Source: Amycolatopsis thermophila (GTDB lineage Bacteria > Actinomycetota > Actinomycetes > Mycobacteriales > Pseudonocardiaceae). Taken from it: a stretch of DNA of 64,000 nt. The notes under the pieces were generated by a model. That model made no database searches, was not told where the DNA came from, and saw only the letters and a list, made by a program, of their open reading frames with translations. The position numbers and the translations under genes are program-made. Position 1 is the stretch's first letter. Every line of letters starts with the position of its first letter. This document shows, one piece after another, positions 1 to 8,050 of the stretch. The stretch is taken from contig NZ_JAUSUT010000001.1 in NCBI RefSeq assembly GCF_030814215.1, positions 3,100,001 to 3,164,000 on the forward strand, read 5' to 3'.

Positions 1-135
1 GGACGCCGCGCGGAACGCGTCGAGCACCTCGAACGATTCGCGGCCGCGCTGTCGCCCGCGGACCGGCGGGCCATCGCCGCGGCGCTGCCCGCCCTGGCGC
101 GGCTCGTCGAACTCAGCGAAGGGAACCAGCCGTGA
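1..135 (+). CDS. C-terminal fragment of a regulator, probably MarR family
   Basis: The reading frame is open from the first base and ends in TGA at 133-135. The 44 visible residues are mostly charged helix, with LSPADRRAIAAALPALARL near the end. This resembles the last helix of MarR-type regulators, where a 'L(S/T)PxDR' turn leads into the C-terminal dimerisation helix. The stop overlaps the GTG of the epoxide hydrolase remnant (132-134), so the two were probably co-transcribed. Only the tail is in the window, so the family call rests on a short similarity and could be wrong. Confidence 0.45.
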   Translation, partial: GRRAERVEHLERFAAALSPADRRAIAAALPALARLVELSEGNQP

Positions 136-1068
136 TCCACGCGTCCGACGAGGTGCTGGACGATCTCCGCAGACGCCTGGAACTGACCCGGTGGCCCGAC
201 GACGCGGGCAACGACTCCTACTACGGGGTCAACCGCGTGGTCGTGCAGGATCTCGTCGAGTACTGGCTGGACGGCTACGACTGGCGGCGTGCCGAAGCGG
301 AGATCAGCGCCTACGAGCACCACCACGTCGAGGTGGGCGGGGTTCCGGTGCACTACATGCGCCGCGCGGGTGCCGGGCCGTCACCGGTGCGTCCACGGCT
401 GGCCGTGGACCTTCTGGCACTGGTCGAAGGTCGTCGACCCGCTCGCCGGCCCCGGTCCCACGGGCGGTGATCCGGCCGAGGCGTTCGACGTGATCGTGCC
501 GTCGCTGCCCGGGTTCGGGTTCTCGTCGCCGTTGCGGCGGGCGGACCTGAACTTCGGGAAGATCGCCGACCTGTGGCACACGCTGGTGACCGAGGTGCTG
601 GGGTTCGAAAAGTACGCGGTCGGCGGGTGCGATGTCGGTGCGCTGGTCGCCGGCCAGCTCGCCTGGATCCTGCAGCGGTGGCTCAAGTGGAGCGCCGCGG
701 AAACCGTGTACAGCAAGGACGAACTGCTGACCCATGCGATGATCTACTGGACGACCAACACCATCGGCAGCTCGATCCGGACCTACGCCAACAACGTCCG
801 GTACTCGTGGCGCCCCTCGCACGACCGGTGGCCGGTGGTCGAAGCGCCGACGGGGCTCACGCTGGTGGGGCACGAGAACCCGCCGGGAGTGTTGACGCCC
901 GAGGCACGGGTGCGGCACTTCCGGGAGAGCGATCGCGCGCGCTGGTACAACCGGGTGAACGTGCGGGCGCACGAGCGCGGCGGGCACTTCATCCCGTGGG
1001 AGATCCCCGGCGAGTGGGTCGAGGATCTGCGCCGCACTTTCCGGATCGCGCGGGCCTCACGCGACTGA
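132..1068 (+). pseudogene. Epoxide hydrolase (alpha/beta hydrolase), frameshifted and internally deleted
   Basis: The frame starting at GTG 132 encodes the usual epoxide hydrolase N-terminal domain, ending in the HYMRRAGAGP region. The rest of the protein (VHGWPWTFWHW, PSLPGFGFSSPL, nucleophile region GGCDVGALV, and HERGGHF with the catalytic His) continues in a different frame that ends at 1068. The frame must change at about 380-395. A second lesion is visible. GALVAGQL runs directly into AWILQRWLKW, whereas intact family members have roughly 85-90 residues of cap domain between these blocks. The total of about 310 codons is short of the usual 380-400. Intact enzymes open epoxides with an Asp nucleophile and a His base; this copy is very unlikely to work. 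A sequencing error could explain the frameshift but not the missing cap. Confidence 0.85.
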
Positions 1069-1728
1069 CGCCATCTCCTTCGCGGACACGCGCTTCTCCT
1101 GGCGGCGGTACCGCGTGTGCTGCAGCCACCACTCCGCGATCAGGAGGTTCACCAGCCAGCTCATCCACGACCCGACTCCGATCGCCTGCTCCAGCGCGGC
1201 GGTGTCGTTCGTGTCGGGGACGAGGGCGGACACGCACACCGCGGTCCACAGGCGGTTCACCACGATCGAGAAGCACAGGGCGAAGCTGCGGACCATCCAC
1301 TCGCGGTGCTGGGGGAAACGCCGCCGTCGCGCCATGACGTAGCCCGTCGCCGTGGTGGCGAGCCACAACACGGCCAGCACCGTGTTCGCGGCGCGCTGGT
1401 TCATGCCGAAGGCGCCCATCGGAGCCACGACGAGCGCCGCGAGCCCGGCCGGGATCGCCGCGGCCACGTAGACCCGTCCGCTCCACCGGTGCACCGCGGG
1501 GTGTTTCCGTCGCAGCCACGGCCACAGCTGCAGCACCGCGGTCACCAGGACGACGCTGCCCAGCAGGATGTGCGTCACCAGCAGCGCGTAGTGCAGCCCG
1601 GACCGGGCCGGAACGCGCGACTGCGCCGGGTCCAGCCCGAGGTACGGCGGCAGTGCGTAGGCGAGGAAAGCAACGATGACGAGCCCGAGTCCGACGAGCG
1701 GCGGGCGGATCCGCGTCGAGGTAGCCAT
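1057..1728 (-). CDS. DUF2306 family integral membrane protein
   Basis: This is a 223-residue protein with about six hydrophobic segments, starting with LVGLGLVIVAFLAYALPPYLGL. It has the family pattern HYALLVTHILLGSVVLVTAVLQLWPWLRRKHPAVHRWSGRVYV, with His residues spaced as in heme-binding or ferric-reductase-like four-helix membrane proteins. The frame is open up to 1866. ATG 1728 was chosen because the upstream 46 residues are Arg/Pro-rich and unlike a membrane protein start. The 3' end overlaps the convergent epoxide hydrolase remnant by 12 bp. The function of DUF2306 proteins is not established. The gap from 1729 to 1905 shows no convincing gene. Confidence 0.8.
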   Translation of the reverse strand: MATSTRIRPPLVGLGLVIVAFLAYALPPYLGLDPAQSRVPARSGLHYALLVTHILLGSVVLVTAVLQLWPWLRRKHPAVHRWSGRVYVAAAIPAGLAALVVAPMGAFGMNQRAANTVLAVLWLATTATGYVMARRRRFPQHREWMVRSFALCFSIVVNRLWTAVCVSALVPDTNDTAALEQAIGVGSWMSWLVNLLIAEWWLQHTRYRRQEKRVSAKEMASVA

Positions 1729-1905
1729 ACCGGAAGTCTTCGCCGTTCGGGCATCCGGATCACTGCGGTCCACCGCCTCCTTCGAGGTCGGGTTGTCCCT
1801 ACCTGAACGCGTGGGCGTCCGGGGGTGACGTCGTCGTCCCGGATCGCGCGCGACGAACGGCAGCACCGGCTCGCTGCGGACGTACTCGATCGCCTCGGTG
1901 CCCGA

Positions 1906-3351
1906 TCAGCGCCGGATCAGGAACGGCTCCAGCAGCCCGGGTTCCGCGGCGTCGGTGAGCGCGATCGCTTCCGCCGCGGGGACGTCGATGCCCGTGTAGT
2001 GCTGCCGGCCCGCGGCCGTGGTCGCCGTCAGTGACAGCAGCCCGGCGCGCCGCTGGAAGAACGACCGGTGGAACACCCAGCCGATCACGCCCTCGGTCGA
2101 CAGCACCTGCCGCCGCCGGATCAGGCTGCCGGACCGGAACACCACCTTCCCGTTCGTCAGGGCGTGCCCGAGGTTGCGGTAGCGGTCCTCGGCCAGCAGC
2201 GCACCGGCCGGGAACAGCACCAGCGCGACCTGCCACGGCCAGGCCGGCCAGTCCGCGAGCCACCACAACACCGCCAGCAGGCCGGTCACGGCCGCCGCGA
2301 ACAACAGCGCCCTCGTGTGGCGCCGGAGGTGCGCCCGCGAGCCGTGTCCGGTCAGCTCCTCCGAAACCACCGCGGCGTCCCCGAGAACATCGCTCGCCAC
2401 GCGGTGCGCGACCGCGCGGGGCGCCGGCGGCAGCAGCACCGAACTGCTGTGCTCACCGCGCAGTCCGGTCGTGATCGCCGAGCAGCGGGCGCCGCGGGCG
2501 GCGCGCAGCAACAGCGGTTCGCTGATCTCCGCACCCCGCAGGCGGCGCAGTTCGATCGTGGTTTGGCGCGTGGTCAGCAGCCCGCGAGTCACCCGCAGCA
2601 CGCCCTCGCCGCGGGCCAGCCGGAAGTTCCAGAACGCGAGGACGTAGGCGATGACCGACAGCACCGACACCAGCACCACGGTCAGCACCAGCAACCCGAT
2701 CACCAGCACCCACACCGGTGCCGACGCCATCCGCCCGAGGAAGGACTCCACCATGCCGAAGTCGTCCTCGTCGAGCCGCACCTCGTTCAACAGGTTCGCC
2801 AGCGACCCCACCACGACACCGATCGCGGCGATCCCGGACAGCGTGAACGGCCCGAACCGCACCCACGACGGCTGCAGTTCGGCCAGCACGTCGACCAGGC
2901 CCTCGGCGTGCTCGGTGCGGCGGTGCAGCAGTTCTTCGCGCAGCCTCGCGGCATCCGCGGTGGCCAGCGCGTCCAGGGTGACGCCCTCCGAGCCCATCCG
3001 GTCCGCCCGCCCGGTGCCGATCACCACCCGGCTCAGGCCCAGGATCCGTTGCAGCGGGCGCGAAGTCAGGTCGACGGTGCGGATCCGGTCCCGCGGCACG
3101 GACAGTTCCTTGCGGCTGAGCAGCCCGCGCCGCACGCGGACGTGGTCGCCGGTGATCTGGTAAGTCGTGGTGAACCAGCGCAGCAACCCGGCCGCGATCG
3201 CCAGCCCCAGTCCGACGAGGCTCCAGATCTGGCCCTGGCCGCCGCGGCCGATGAACAGCACCCCGATCAGCACCGGCAGCAGCCGCACGACCTCCTGAAC
3301 CGGGTGGACCGCGAGCATCCGCGCGCTCAGCCGGTTCCACTCGTCGCTCAC
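1906..3351 (-). CDS. bPH2 (bacterial PH) domain membrane protein, YdbT type
   Basis: The predicted protein has 481 residues and repeated units of paired transmembrane helices followed by a bacterial PH-like domain (PF03703). The first is YQITGDHVRVRRGLLSRKELSVPRDRIRTVDL with RPLQRILGLSRVVIGT, a typical bPH2 core. Two further, more diverged copies lie in the middle and at the C-terminus (HALTNGKVVFRSGSLIRRRQVLSTEGVIGW). The start is GTG 3351, which overlaps the stop of the upstream bPH2 gene (GTGA), so the pair is translationally coupled. Paired YdbS/YdbT-like proteins are widespread in Gram-positive bacteria. Their membrane role is unknown, and the Bacillus pair has been linked to resistance to other strains' antimicrobials. 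Confidence 0.85.
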   Translation of the reverse strand: MSDEWNRLSARMLAVHPVQEVVRLLPVLIGVLFIGRGGQGQIWSLVGLGLAIAAGLLRWFTTTYQITGDHVRVRRGLLSRKELSVPRDRIRTVDLTSRPLQRILGLSRVVIGTGRADRMGSEGVTLDALATADAARLREELLHRRTEHAEGLVDVLAELQPSWVRFGPFTLSGIAAIGVVVGSLANLLNEVRLDEDDFGMVESFLGRMASAPVWVLVIGLLVLTVVLVSVLSVIAYVLAFWNFRLARGEGVLRVTRGLLTTRQTTIELRRLRGAEISEPLLLRAARGARCSAITTGLRGEHSSSVLLPPAPRAVAHRVASDVLGDAAVVSEELTGHGSRAHLRRHTRALLFAAAVTGLLAVLWWLADWPAWPWQVALVLFPAGALLAEDRYRNLGHALTNGKVVFRSGSLIRRRQVLSTEGVIGWVFHRSFFQRRAGLLSLTATTAAGRQHYTGIDVPAAEAIALTDAAEPGLLEPFLIRR

Positions 3352-3836
3352 GTCGCGTCCCCCGGGGTGTCCTGCGTGTTGGTGGCCAGCTCCTGGGTCA
3401 GCCGCTGGGCGACGTCGTAGTCCAGGCCGTGGATCTGCACCGGGCCGCGCGCCGACGCCGTCGTGACCGTCAGGTTGGCCAGCCCGAACAGCCGCTCCAG
3501 GGGGCCGCGCTCGGTGTCGACCGTCTGGATCCGGGACACCGGCGCGATCCGGCGTTCCTGGTTGATCCAGCCGGACTGGGTGTAGACCACCTGCGCCGTG
3601 GTCTCCCAGCGGTGCACGCGGAACCGCCACTGCGGCATGACGACCAGGTGCGCGATCGCCAGCACCGCGGTCACCACCAGCACGACGACGAGCGGGACCC
3701 AGCCGGTCAGCCCCAGCCACAGGCCCTCACCGGCGAGCACGACGACCCATCCGATCGCGGCACGCGCGGTCCAGAACAGCACCGCCTTGCGGCTGACGAG
3801 GTTGGCCGGCGGGCGCAGATCCACCACGGGGTTCAC
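3348..3836 (-). CDS. bPH2 domain membrane protein, YdbS type
   Basis: This 162-residue protein has two adjacent transmembrane helices (AAIGWVVVLAGEGLWLGLTGWVPLVVVLVVTAVLAIAHLVV) followed by one bPH2 domain. The domain contains QSGWINQERRIAPVSRIQTVD and GPLERLFGLANLTVTTASA, the classical YdbS signature. The start is GTG 3836; a GTG 21 bp upstream in the same frame is possible. It overlaps the larger YdbT-type partner by four bases. The two proteins probably act as one membrane complex. The longer upstream open frame (to 4205) is antisense to the tetR gene and is not coding. Confidence 0.8.
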   Translation of the reverse strand: MNPVVDLRPPANLVSRKAVLFWTARAAIGWVVVLAGEGLWLGLTGWVPLVVVLVVTAVLAIAHLVVMPQWRFRVHRWETTAQVVYTQSGWINQERRIAPVSRIQTVDTERGPLERLFGLANLTVTTASARGPVQIHGLDYDVAQRLTQELATNTQDTPGDAT

Positions 3837-3883
3837 GTCACCACTTTGCCAGGTCACGGTGGCCGCCGGGCGGTCCCGGCGGC

Positions 3884-4453
3884 TCAGGGCCGCAGGTAGG
3901 TGTTGAGCGTGACGGCCAGTGTGTGCTCCACGTCCGGGGACTCCGCCGCCGACGGCAGACCGCCGCGCGACCACAGGGCCGCGAGGCCGTGCAGCGCCGC
4001 CCACAGCGAAGCCGCCAGTGGCCGGGACGCCGTGCCGCGGCGCCAGCCACCGGCCTGCGCCCGCGTCACGAGGGCCAGGAACTGCTCGAACACCGCGTCG
4101 CTGAGGCGGGCCAGCTCGGGCTCGCGCACGTCGATCAGGTCGGTCCGGAACATCAGCTCGAACATCGCCGGGTTCTCCAGCGCGAAGTCGAGGTAGCGCC
4201 GGCACGCGGTGAGCAGGCGTTGCTGCGGACCGGTGTCGGGGAGGTCCGCGGCGCGCCGCCGCAGCTCCGCGAATCCGGAGGCGGCCACCGCCGCGAGCAG
4301 TTCGGCCCGACCGGTGAAGTGCCGCAGGGGCGCGCCGTGTGAGACCCCGGCCTCGCGCGCGATCCGGCGGAGGGTGACCGCTTCGACACCCTCGCTGGTG
4401 AGCACCGCGACGGCGCTGCGGATCAGGCGCTGCCGGGGATTGTCGTTGTCCAC
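3884..4453 (-). CDS. TetR family transcriptional regulator
   Basis: The 189-residue protein has an N-terminal helix-turn-helix, AVTLRRIAREAGVSHGAPLRHF, at about residues 23-45 and a C-terminal domain of the TetR_C / WHG type (FALENPAMFELMFRTDLIDV). The GTG start at 4453 lies inside the end of the upstream SGNH hydrolase gene, an overlap of 31 bp, so the two form one operon. Two near-identical palindromes sit in the divergent promoter 830 bp upstream (5265-5304) and are the natural operators. The likely circuit is repression of both its own operon and the divergent SDR-sigma factor operon, released by an unknown ligand. Confidence 0.85.
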   Translation of the reverse strand: MDNDNPRQRLIRSAVAVLTSEGVEAVTLRRIAREAGVSHGAPLRHFTGRAELLAAVAASGFAELRRRAADLPDTGPQQRLLTACRRYLDFALENPAMFELMFRTDLIDVREPELARLSDAVFEQFLALVTRAQAGGWRRGTASRPLAASLWAALHGLAALWSRGGLPSAAESPDVEHTLAVTLNTYLRP

Positions 4454-5235
4454 GAGGCCAACTCGTCGGCGATGACGGGCAGCAGATCGGGGCGCTTCGG
4501 TGCGAAACCGTCGCCGGGGGACCGGCCGGTGAACCAGTTGCGCGTGCGGGTCACCATCACCGGCAGGACCTCCCGCCACACCCAGGCGGCGTGGGCGCGC
4601 AACCCGGGCCGCAGCGGCTCGCCGGGCAGCGGTTCGAGCCACGCCGGCTCGTGGTCGACGCCCAGCTGGGCCAGCAGGTGCGCGGCGAGCCTGCGGTGGC
4701 CGTACTCGGACAGGTGCAGGCGGTCCGGGCCGAAGTAGCGCAGGTCGTGCACGGCCTCCTCGCCCCACAGGTCGACCACCTGCGCGCCGTACCGGGCCGC
4801 GGACGTGTGGATCGCCTCGTTGAGCGCCTCCAGCCGGTGCCGGATGCGCAACAGTCCCGGCACCCGGCCGGAGACGTCGCTGAGGGTGAACACCACGACG
4901 GTCGGCGTGCCGCGGGTGAGCATCCGGATGGCCGCGTCCACCCGCTTCGCCACGACCTCGTCGCGGTACGTGCGGGTCAGGACGTCGTTGGCTCCCCCGA
5001 AGAGGGCCACCAGGTCCGGCTGGAGGTCCAGCGCGGCCGGGATCTGCTCGACGATGATCTGGTCCAGGCGCCGTCCCCGCACGGCCAGGTTGGCGTAGCG
5101 GAACGCCGGGTCCTTCGTGGCCAGGGTGGCGGCGGTCAGGTCCGCCCAGCCCCGGTAGACGTCGGTCCCGGGGTAGGGGTCGTGCAGTCCTTCCGCGCAA
5201 CTGTCGCCGACGACGACGAACCGCTGGTAACCCAT
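4423..5235 (-). CDS. SGNH/GDSL family hydrolase
   Basis: This 270-residue protein carries all SGNH blocks: GDSCAEG with the nucleophilic Ser at residue 12, a Gly in the AVRGRR block near 54, GGAND with Asn83, and DRLH with catalytic Asp171 and His174. No signal peptide is visible, so it is probably cytoplasmic and acts as an esterase or acyl hydrolase on an unknown small substrate. It starts with ATG at 5235. It heads an operon with the downstream tetR and shares a TetR-type operator region with the divergent SDR and sigma factor genes. Confidence 0.9.
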   Translation of the reverse strand: MGYQRFVVVGDSCAEGLHDPYPGTDVYRGWADLTAATLATKDPAFRYANLAVRGRRLDQIIVEQIPAALDLQPDLVALFGGANDVLTRTYRDEVVAKRVDAAIRMLTRGTPTVVVFTLSDVSGRVPGLLRIRHRLEALNEAIHTSAARYGAQVVDLWGEEAVHDLRYFGPDRLHLSEYGHRRLAAHLLAQLGVDHEPAWLEPLPGEPLRPGLRAHAAWVWREVLPVMVTRTRNWFTGRSPGDGFAPKRPDLLPVIADELASWTTTIPGSA

Positions 5236-5264
5236 TCAGCACCTCGACATCTGCCGTTCACCTT

Positions 5265-5304
5265 GTAGACACTGTCTACCAAGATTTGTAGACGGTGTCT
5301 ACAA
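5265..5304. promoter_or_regulatory. Two palindromic TetR-type operators in a divergent promoter
   Basis: Site 1 (5265-5279) is GTAGACACTGTCTAC, a perfect 15-bp palindrome around a central C. Site 2 (5286-5304) is TTGTAGACGGTGTCTACAA, with perfect arms around a three-base centre. The centres are 23 bp apart, about two helical turns. The sites lie between the SGNH hydrolase-tetR operon and the SDR-sigma factor operon, and the TetR gene is part of the controlled unit. Palindromes of this length and position are typical TetR operators; binding itself is inferred. Confidence 0.75.
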
Positions 5305-5374
5305 CGCCGGATGTCACAGGCGGACCGGCTGTCTCGTCTCGGATTCCGAGCACTCCAGGAGCAAGGAGCTGAGG

Positions 5375-6124
5375 ATGAGCGAACAGCCGACGATCGCACT
5401 GGTCACCGGGGCGAACAAGGGGATCGGCCGCGGGGTGGCCGCGCAACTGGCCGCTCTCGGCGTGACCGTCCTGATCGGAGCCAGGGATGCCCGGCGCGGC
5501 GAGGAGGCGGCCGCGGCGCTGGGCGGCGACGTGCACGCGGTGACCCTGGACGTCACCGATCCGGCGACGGTCGAGCGGGCCGCGCGGCAGGTCGAGGAGC
5601 GGTTCGGGCGGCTCGACGTGCTGGTCAACAATGCCGGCATCACCGGTTCCGGGCAGGTCGACCCCCAAGACGCGCACGACCAGATCCCCAGCTCGGTCGA
5701 CCTGGACATGGTTCGCGCGGTGTTCGAGACCAACGTGTTCGGCGTGATCGCGGTGACCAACGCGATGCTGCCGCTGCTCCGGAGGTCATCGGCGCCGCGG
5801 ATCGTCAACGTCAGCAGTCATGCGGCCTCGCTGACCTTGACGAGCGACCCGGACGGCCCGTTCGCGGCGCTGCTGCCGTCGGCGGCGTACAGCCCGTCCA
5901 AAACGGCCCTGTGCGCGCTGACCGTGCAGTACGCCAACGAGCTGCGCAAGGACGGGATCCTGGTCAACGCGGTCGCCCCCGGCTTCGTGGACACGGACAG
6001 CAACAACCACACCGGCTTCCTGACGGTCGCGCAGGGCGCCGCGGTCGTGGTGCGGCTGGCCACGCTCGGCGCGGACGGACCGACGGGCGGGTTCTTCGCC
6101 GAGGACGGTCCGGTGCCGTGGTGA
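5375..6124 (+). CDS. Short-chain dehydrogenase/reductase
   Basis: This 249-residue classical SDR has the Rossmann motif TGANKGIG (11-18) and NNAG (85-88). The catalytic Ser is at about 147 (VNVSSHA), with Tyr172 and Lys176 in the YSPSK motif. TGANKGIG resembles carbonyl-reductase-like SDRs that use NADPH. ATG 5375 follows an AAGGAGCTGAGG ribosome binding site. The stop overlaps the GTG of the sigma factor gene (GTGA), so the two are coupled. ECF41 sigma factors are commonly encoded next to small oxidoreductases that are their targets, which fits this SDR. The substrate is unknown. Confidence 0.9.
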   Translation: MSEQPTIALVTGANKGIGRGVAAQLAALGVTVLIGARDARRGEEAAAALGGDVHAVTLDVTDPATVERAARQVEERFGRLDVLVNNAGITGSGQVDPQDAHDQIPSSVDLDMVRAVFETNVFGVIAVTNAMLPLLRRSSAPRIVNVSSHAASLTLTSDPDGPFAALLPSAAYSPSKTALCALTVQYANELRKDGILVNAVAPGFVDTDSNNHTGFLTVAQGAAVVVRLATLGADGPTGGFFAEDGPVPW

Positions 6125-7038
6125 ACCACGCCGAGGAGTTCGAGGAGCTGCGGCCGTTGTTGTTCTCCATCGCCTACCGCCTGCTGGGGAGCGTGAGCGA
6201 AGCCGAGGACGCGGTGCAGGAAACGTGGCTGCGCTTCGCTGCCTCGCCGACGCGGCCGGATTCGGTCAAGGCGTTCCTGTCGGCCACTGTCAGCCGCATC
6301 GCGATCGACGTGCTGCGCTCGGCTCGCGTCCGGCGGGAGGAGTACGTCGGGCCGTGGTTCCCGGAACCGCTGCTGGCCGATCCGTACCAGGACCCGCAGC
6401 GGTCGGCGGAGCTGGCGGACTCGCTGTCGATGGCGGCCCTGCTCCTGCTCGAGCGGCTCAGCCCGTTGGAGCGGGCGGTGTTCGTGCTGCGGGAGGTGTT
6501 CGGCTTCGGCTTCCCGGAGGTGGCCGCCGCGGTGGGGCGCTCGGAGACGGCATGCCGTCAGCTCGCGGTGCGGGCACGCCGGCACGTGGATGCGGGCCGT
6601 CCCCGGTTCGAGGCGGACCGGGTCAAGCGCGAGGAGCTCGCCGGCCGGTTCCTCGACGCGTTCCGGAACGGCGATGTCGGCGGGCTGACCGAGTTGCTGG
6701 CCGCGGACGTCCAGATGGGCGGCGACGGTGGCGGCAAGGCCCCGCAGTGGGCCGAGCGTTTCACCGGCGCCGGGGCGGTGGCGGAGGTGCTCGGCACGCT
6801 CATGCCGCTGTCCGCCCGGATCGCCGCGCAGGTGCAGCCGCACCCGGTGAACGGCCAGCCGGGCGCGATCTTCCGCGACCGGGATGGCGGGGTGCTCAGC
6901 ATCTGGACGTTCGACATCCTGGACGGACTGATCCAGACGATCCGCACGGTCAACAACCCGGACAAGCTCGGACACCTCGCGCCGGTCGCGAACGCGTGGA
7001 CAGCGCTGCGGGAAGCCGAGCGGGGTCGAGCGGACTGA
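6121..7038 (+). CDS. sigJ: ECF41/SigJ-type RNA polymerase sigma factor
   Basis: The 305-residue protein has sigma region 2 (LLFSIAYRLLGSVSEAEDAVQETWLRF, residues 14-39), sigma region 4 (LSPLERAVFVLREVFGFGFPEVAAAVGRSETACRQ, 113-147) and a C-terminal SnoaL/NTF2-like domain. ECF41 hallmarks are present: WFPEPL (79-84), a DGGG stretch (202-205) and NPDKL (279-283). In this group the C-terminal domain replaces an anti-sigma factor and tunes sigma activity. No anti-sigma gene is present nearby, as expected. GTG 6121 overlaps the SDR stop; another GTG lies three bases upstream. The gene symbol follows the mycobacterial SigJ family and is not orthology proven here. Confidence 0.9.
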   Translation: MNHAEEFEELRPLLFSIAYRLLGSVSEAEDAVQETWLRFAASPTRPDSVKAFLSATVSRIAIDVLRSARVRREEYVGPWFPEPLLADPYQDPQRSAELADSLSMAALLLLERLSPLERAVFVLREVFGFGFPEVAAAVGRSETACRQLAVRARRHVDAGRPRFEADRVKREELAGRFLDAFRNGDVGGLTELLAADVQMGGDGGGKAPQWAERFTGAGAVAEVLGTLMPLSARIAAQVQPHPVNGQPGAIFRDRDGGVLSIWTFDILDGLIQTIRTVNNPDKLGHLAPVANAWTALREAERGRAD

Positions 7039-7145
7039 GGCGCGTGCTCGGCGTGGGTGACTTGCCCAGGGCCCCGCTCGCGTTGCGCATGGTCGGCAAC
7101 CTGGGCGCCTGCGCCGCTCGCGCCCCCGTGCGCGGCCCTGCGGAA

Positions 7146-7175
7146 CGCCGACCACGGCGGCCGCCGTGGTCGGCG
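7146..7175. terminator. Perfect 30-bp palindrome, possible terminator
   Basis: The 15-bp arm CGCCGACCACGGCGG is followed directly by its exact reverse complement with no spacer. It lies 107 bp after the sigma factor stop. As RNA it would fold into a very stable hairpin, so termination is the simplest role. There is no U-tract, and as DNA a spacer-free palindrome could equally be a protein binding site. Confidence 0.45.
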
Positions 7176-7320
7176 GCGCGCCTCGCCTGACGTCGGGGCA
7201 TGGTGCGCCGCGCCCCGGCGCCCTCAGGGGGCGAAGCCGGACAACTCCGGCCTCCGACCGCCGGCACCCGCCCGCGCGTAACACCCACCATCCGCCACGC
7301 GGCACCCCGCGCCCGGCACC

Positions 7321-7800
7321 CGAGCATCCGGCACCGCTGCGGCCCGCCCGCCATCGGCCACCTGGGACACAGCACCGGCCCCCGGACCCACCATCCGGTA
7401 CCCCCGATGCCTGGCGCCGGCTATCCGGCGCACCCGCCCGGCGCCCGGTACCCGCCGTCCGGCACGCGGCACGCGGCACGTGGCACCGGGCGCCAGGCAC
7501 TCGAGCATCCGACACCGCTGCCACCCGTCCGCCAGCGGCCACCTGGCACGTAGCACCGGCGCCCGGACCCGCCATCCGGTACGGCACCTGGCACCCGACA
7601 CCCGGCGCACCCACCCGCCCCCGGCGCCCGGTACGCAGCGCCCGCCCGCGCCTGACCCCACCATCTGGCACCGCTGCCGCCCGCCCGCCATCGGCCGCCT
7701 GGCGCGCAGCACCGGGGCCCGGACCCACCATCCGGTACCCCCGATGCCTGGCGCCGGCTATCCGGCGCACCCACCCGGCCCCCGGCGCCCGCCATCCGGC
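7321..7800 (+). repeat. Family of three imperfect direct repeats, about 110-130 bp each
   Basis: Three copies begin with the block CATCCGGCACCGCTGC and a following GCCCGCCATCGGCCACCTGG-like stretch, at about 7321, 7502 and 7659 (spacings of 181 and 157 bp). The first and third copies also share a 50-bp block that is almost identical (7392-7441 and 7729-7778, one difference seen). The middle copy has diverged over that block. The units are not tandem at constant period. They look like a duplicated segment that has since suffered small deletions. Confidence 0.75.
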
Positions 7801-8050
7801 GCGCGGAACCGGGCGCCCGACAACCGCCGCCAGGCACTCGCCATCCGGAGCCCGGCGCGCTCGCTCGCCGACCATCGCCGCGTCCAGCCGGTACCAGGCA
7901 CCTCCGGGCGCCACCACGGCAACCGCTGCCACCGCCACCCGCGGCCCCCAACCTGTCGCGAACGCGCAGGCGGCGCCCCGGCAAGCCGACCGTGCGCAAC
8001 GAACGGCTAAGCGGGGCTCAGCGCCGGAACGCGCCGGGCCCGCATCCGTA

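Larger units (their letters stand above)
7039..8050. other. 1 kb non-coding region with palindrome and imperfect repeats
   Basis: No credible gene is seen between the sigma factor and the hexosaminidase. Several frames stay open on both strands, but they translate into Pro/Ala/Arg low-complexity sequence with no start or ribosome binding site logic. This is what CCGG-rich repetitive DNA produces in any frame. The region contains a perfect 30-bp palindrome just after the sigma factor gene and a family of imperfect repeats, listed separately. The stretch 7801-8050 continues in the same style and shows no further recognisable element. Confidence 0.7.

Noticed and set aside
5818..7938. Minus-strand open frame of 706 codons.
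   Set aside because: It is antisense to the SDR and sigma factor genes and then runs through the repeat-rich gap. Composition is low-complexity Arg/Ala/Gly with no ribosome binding site.
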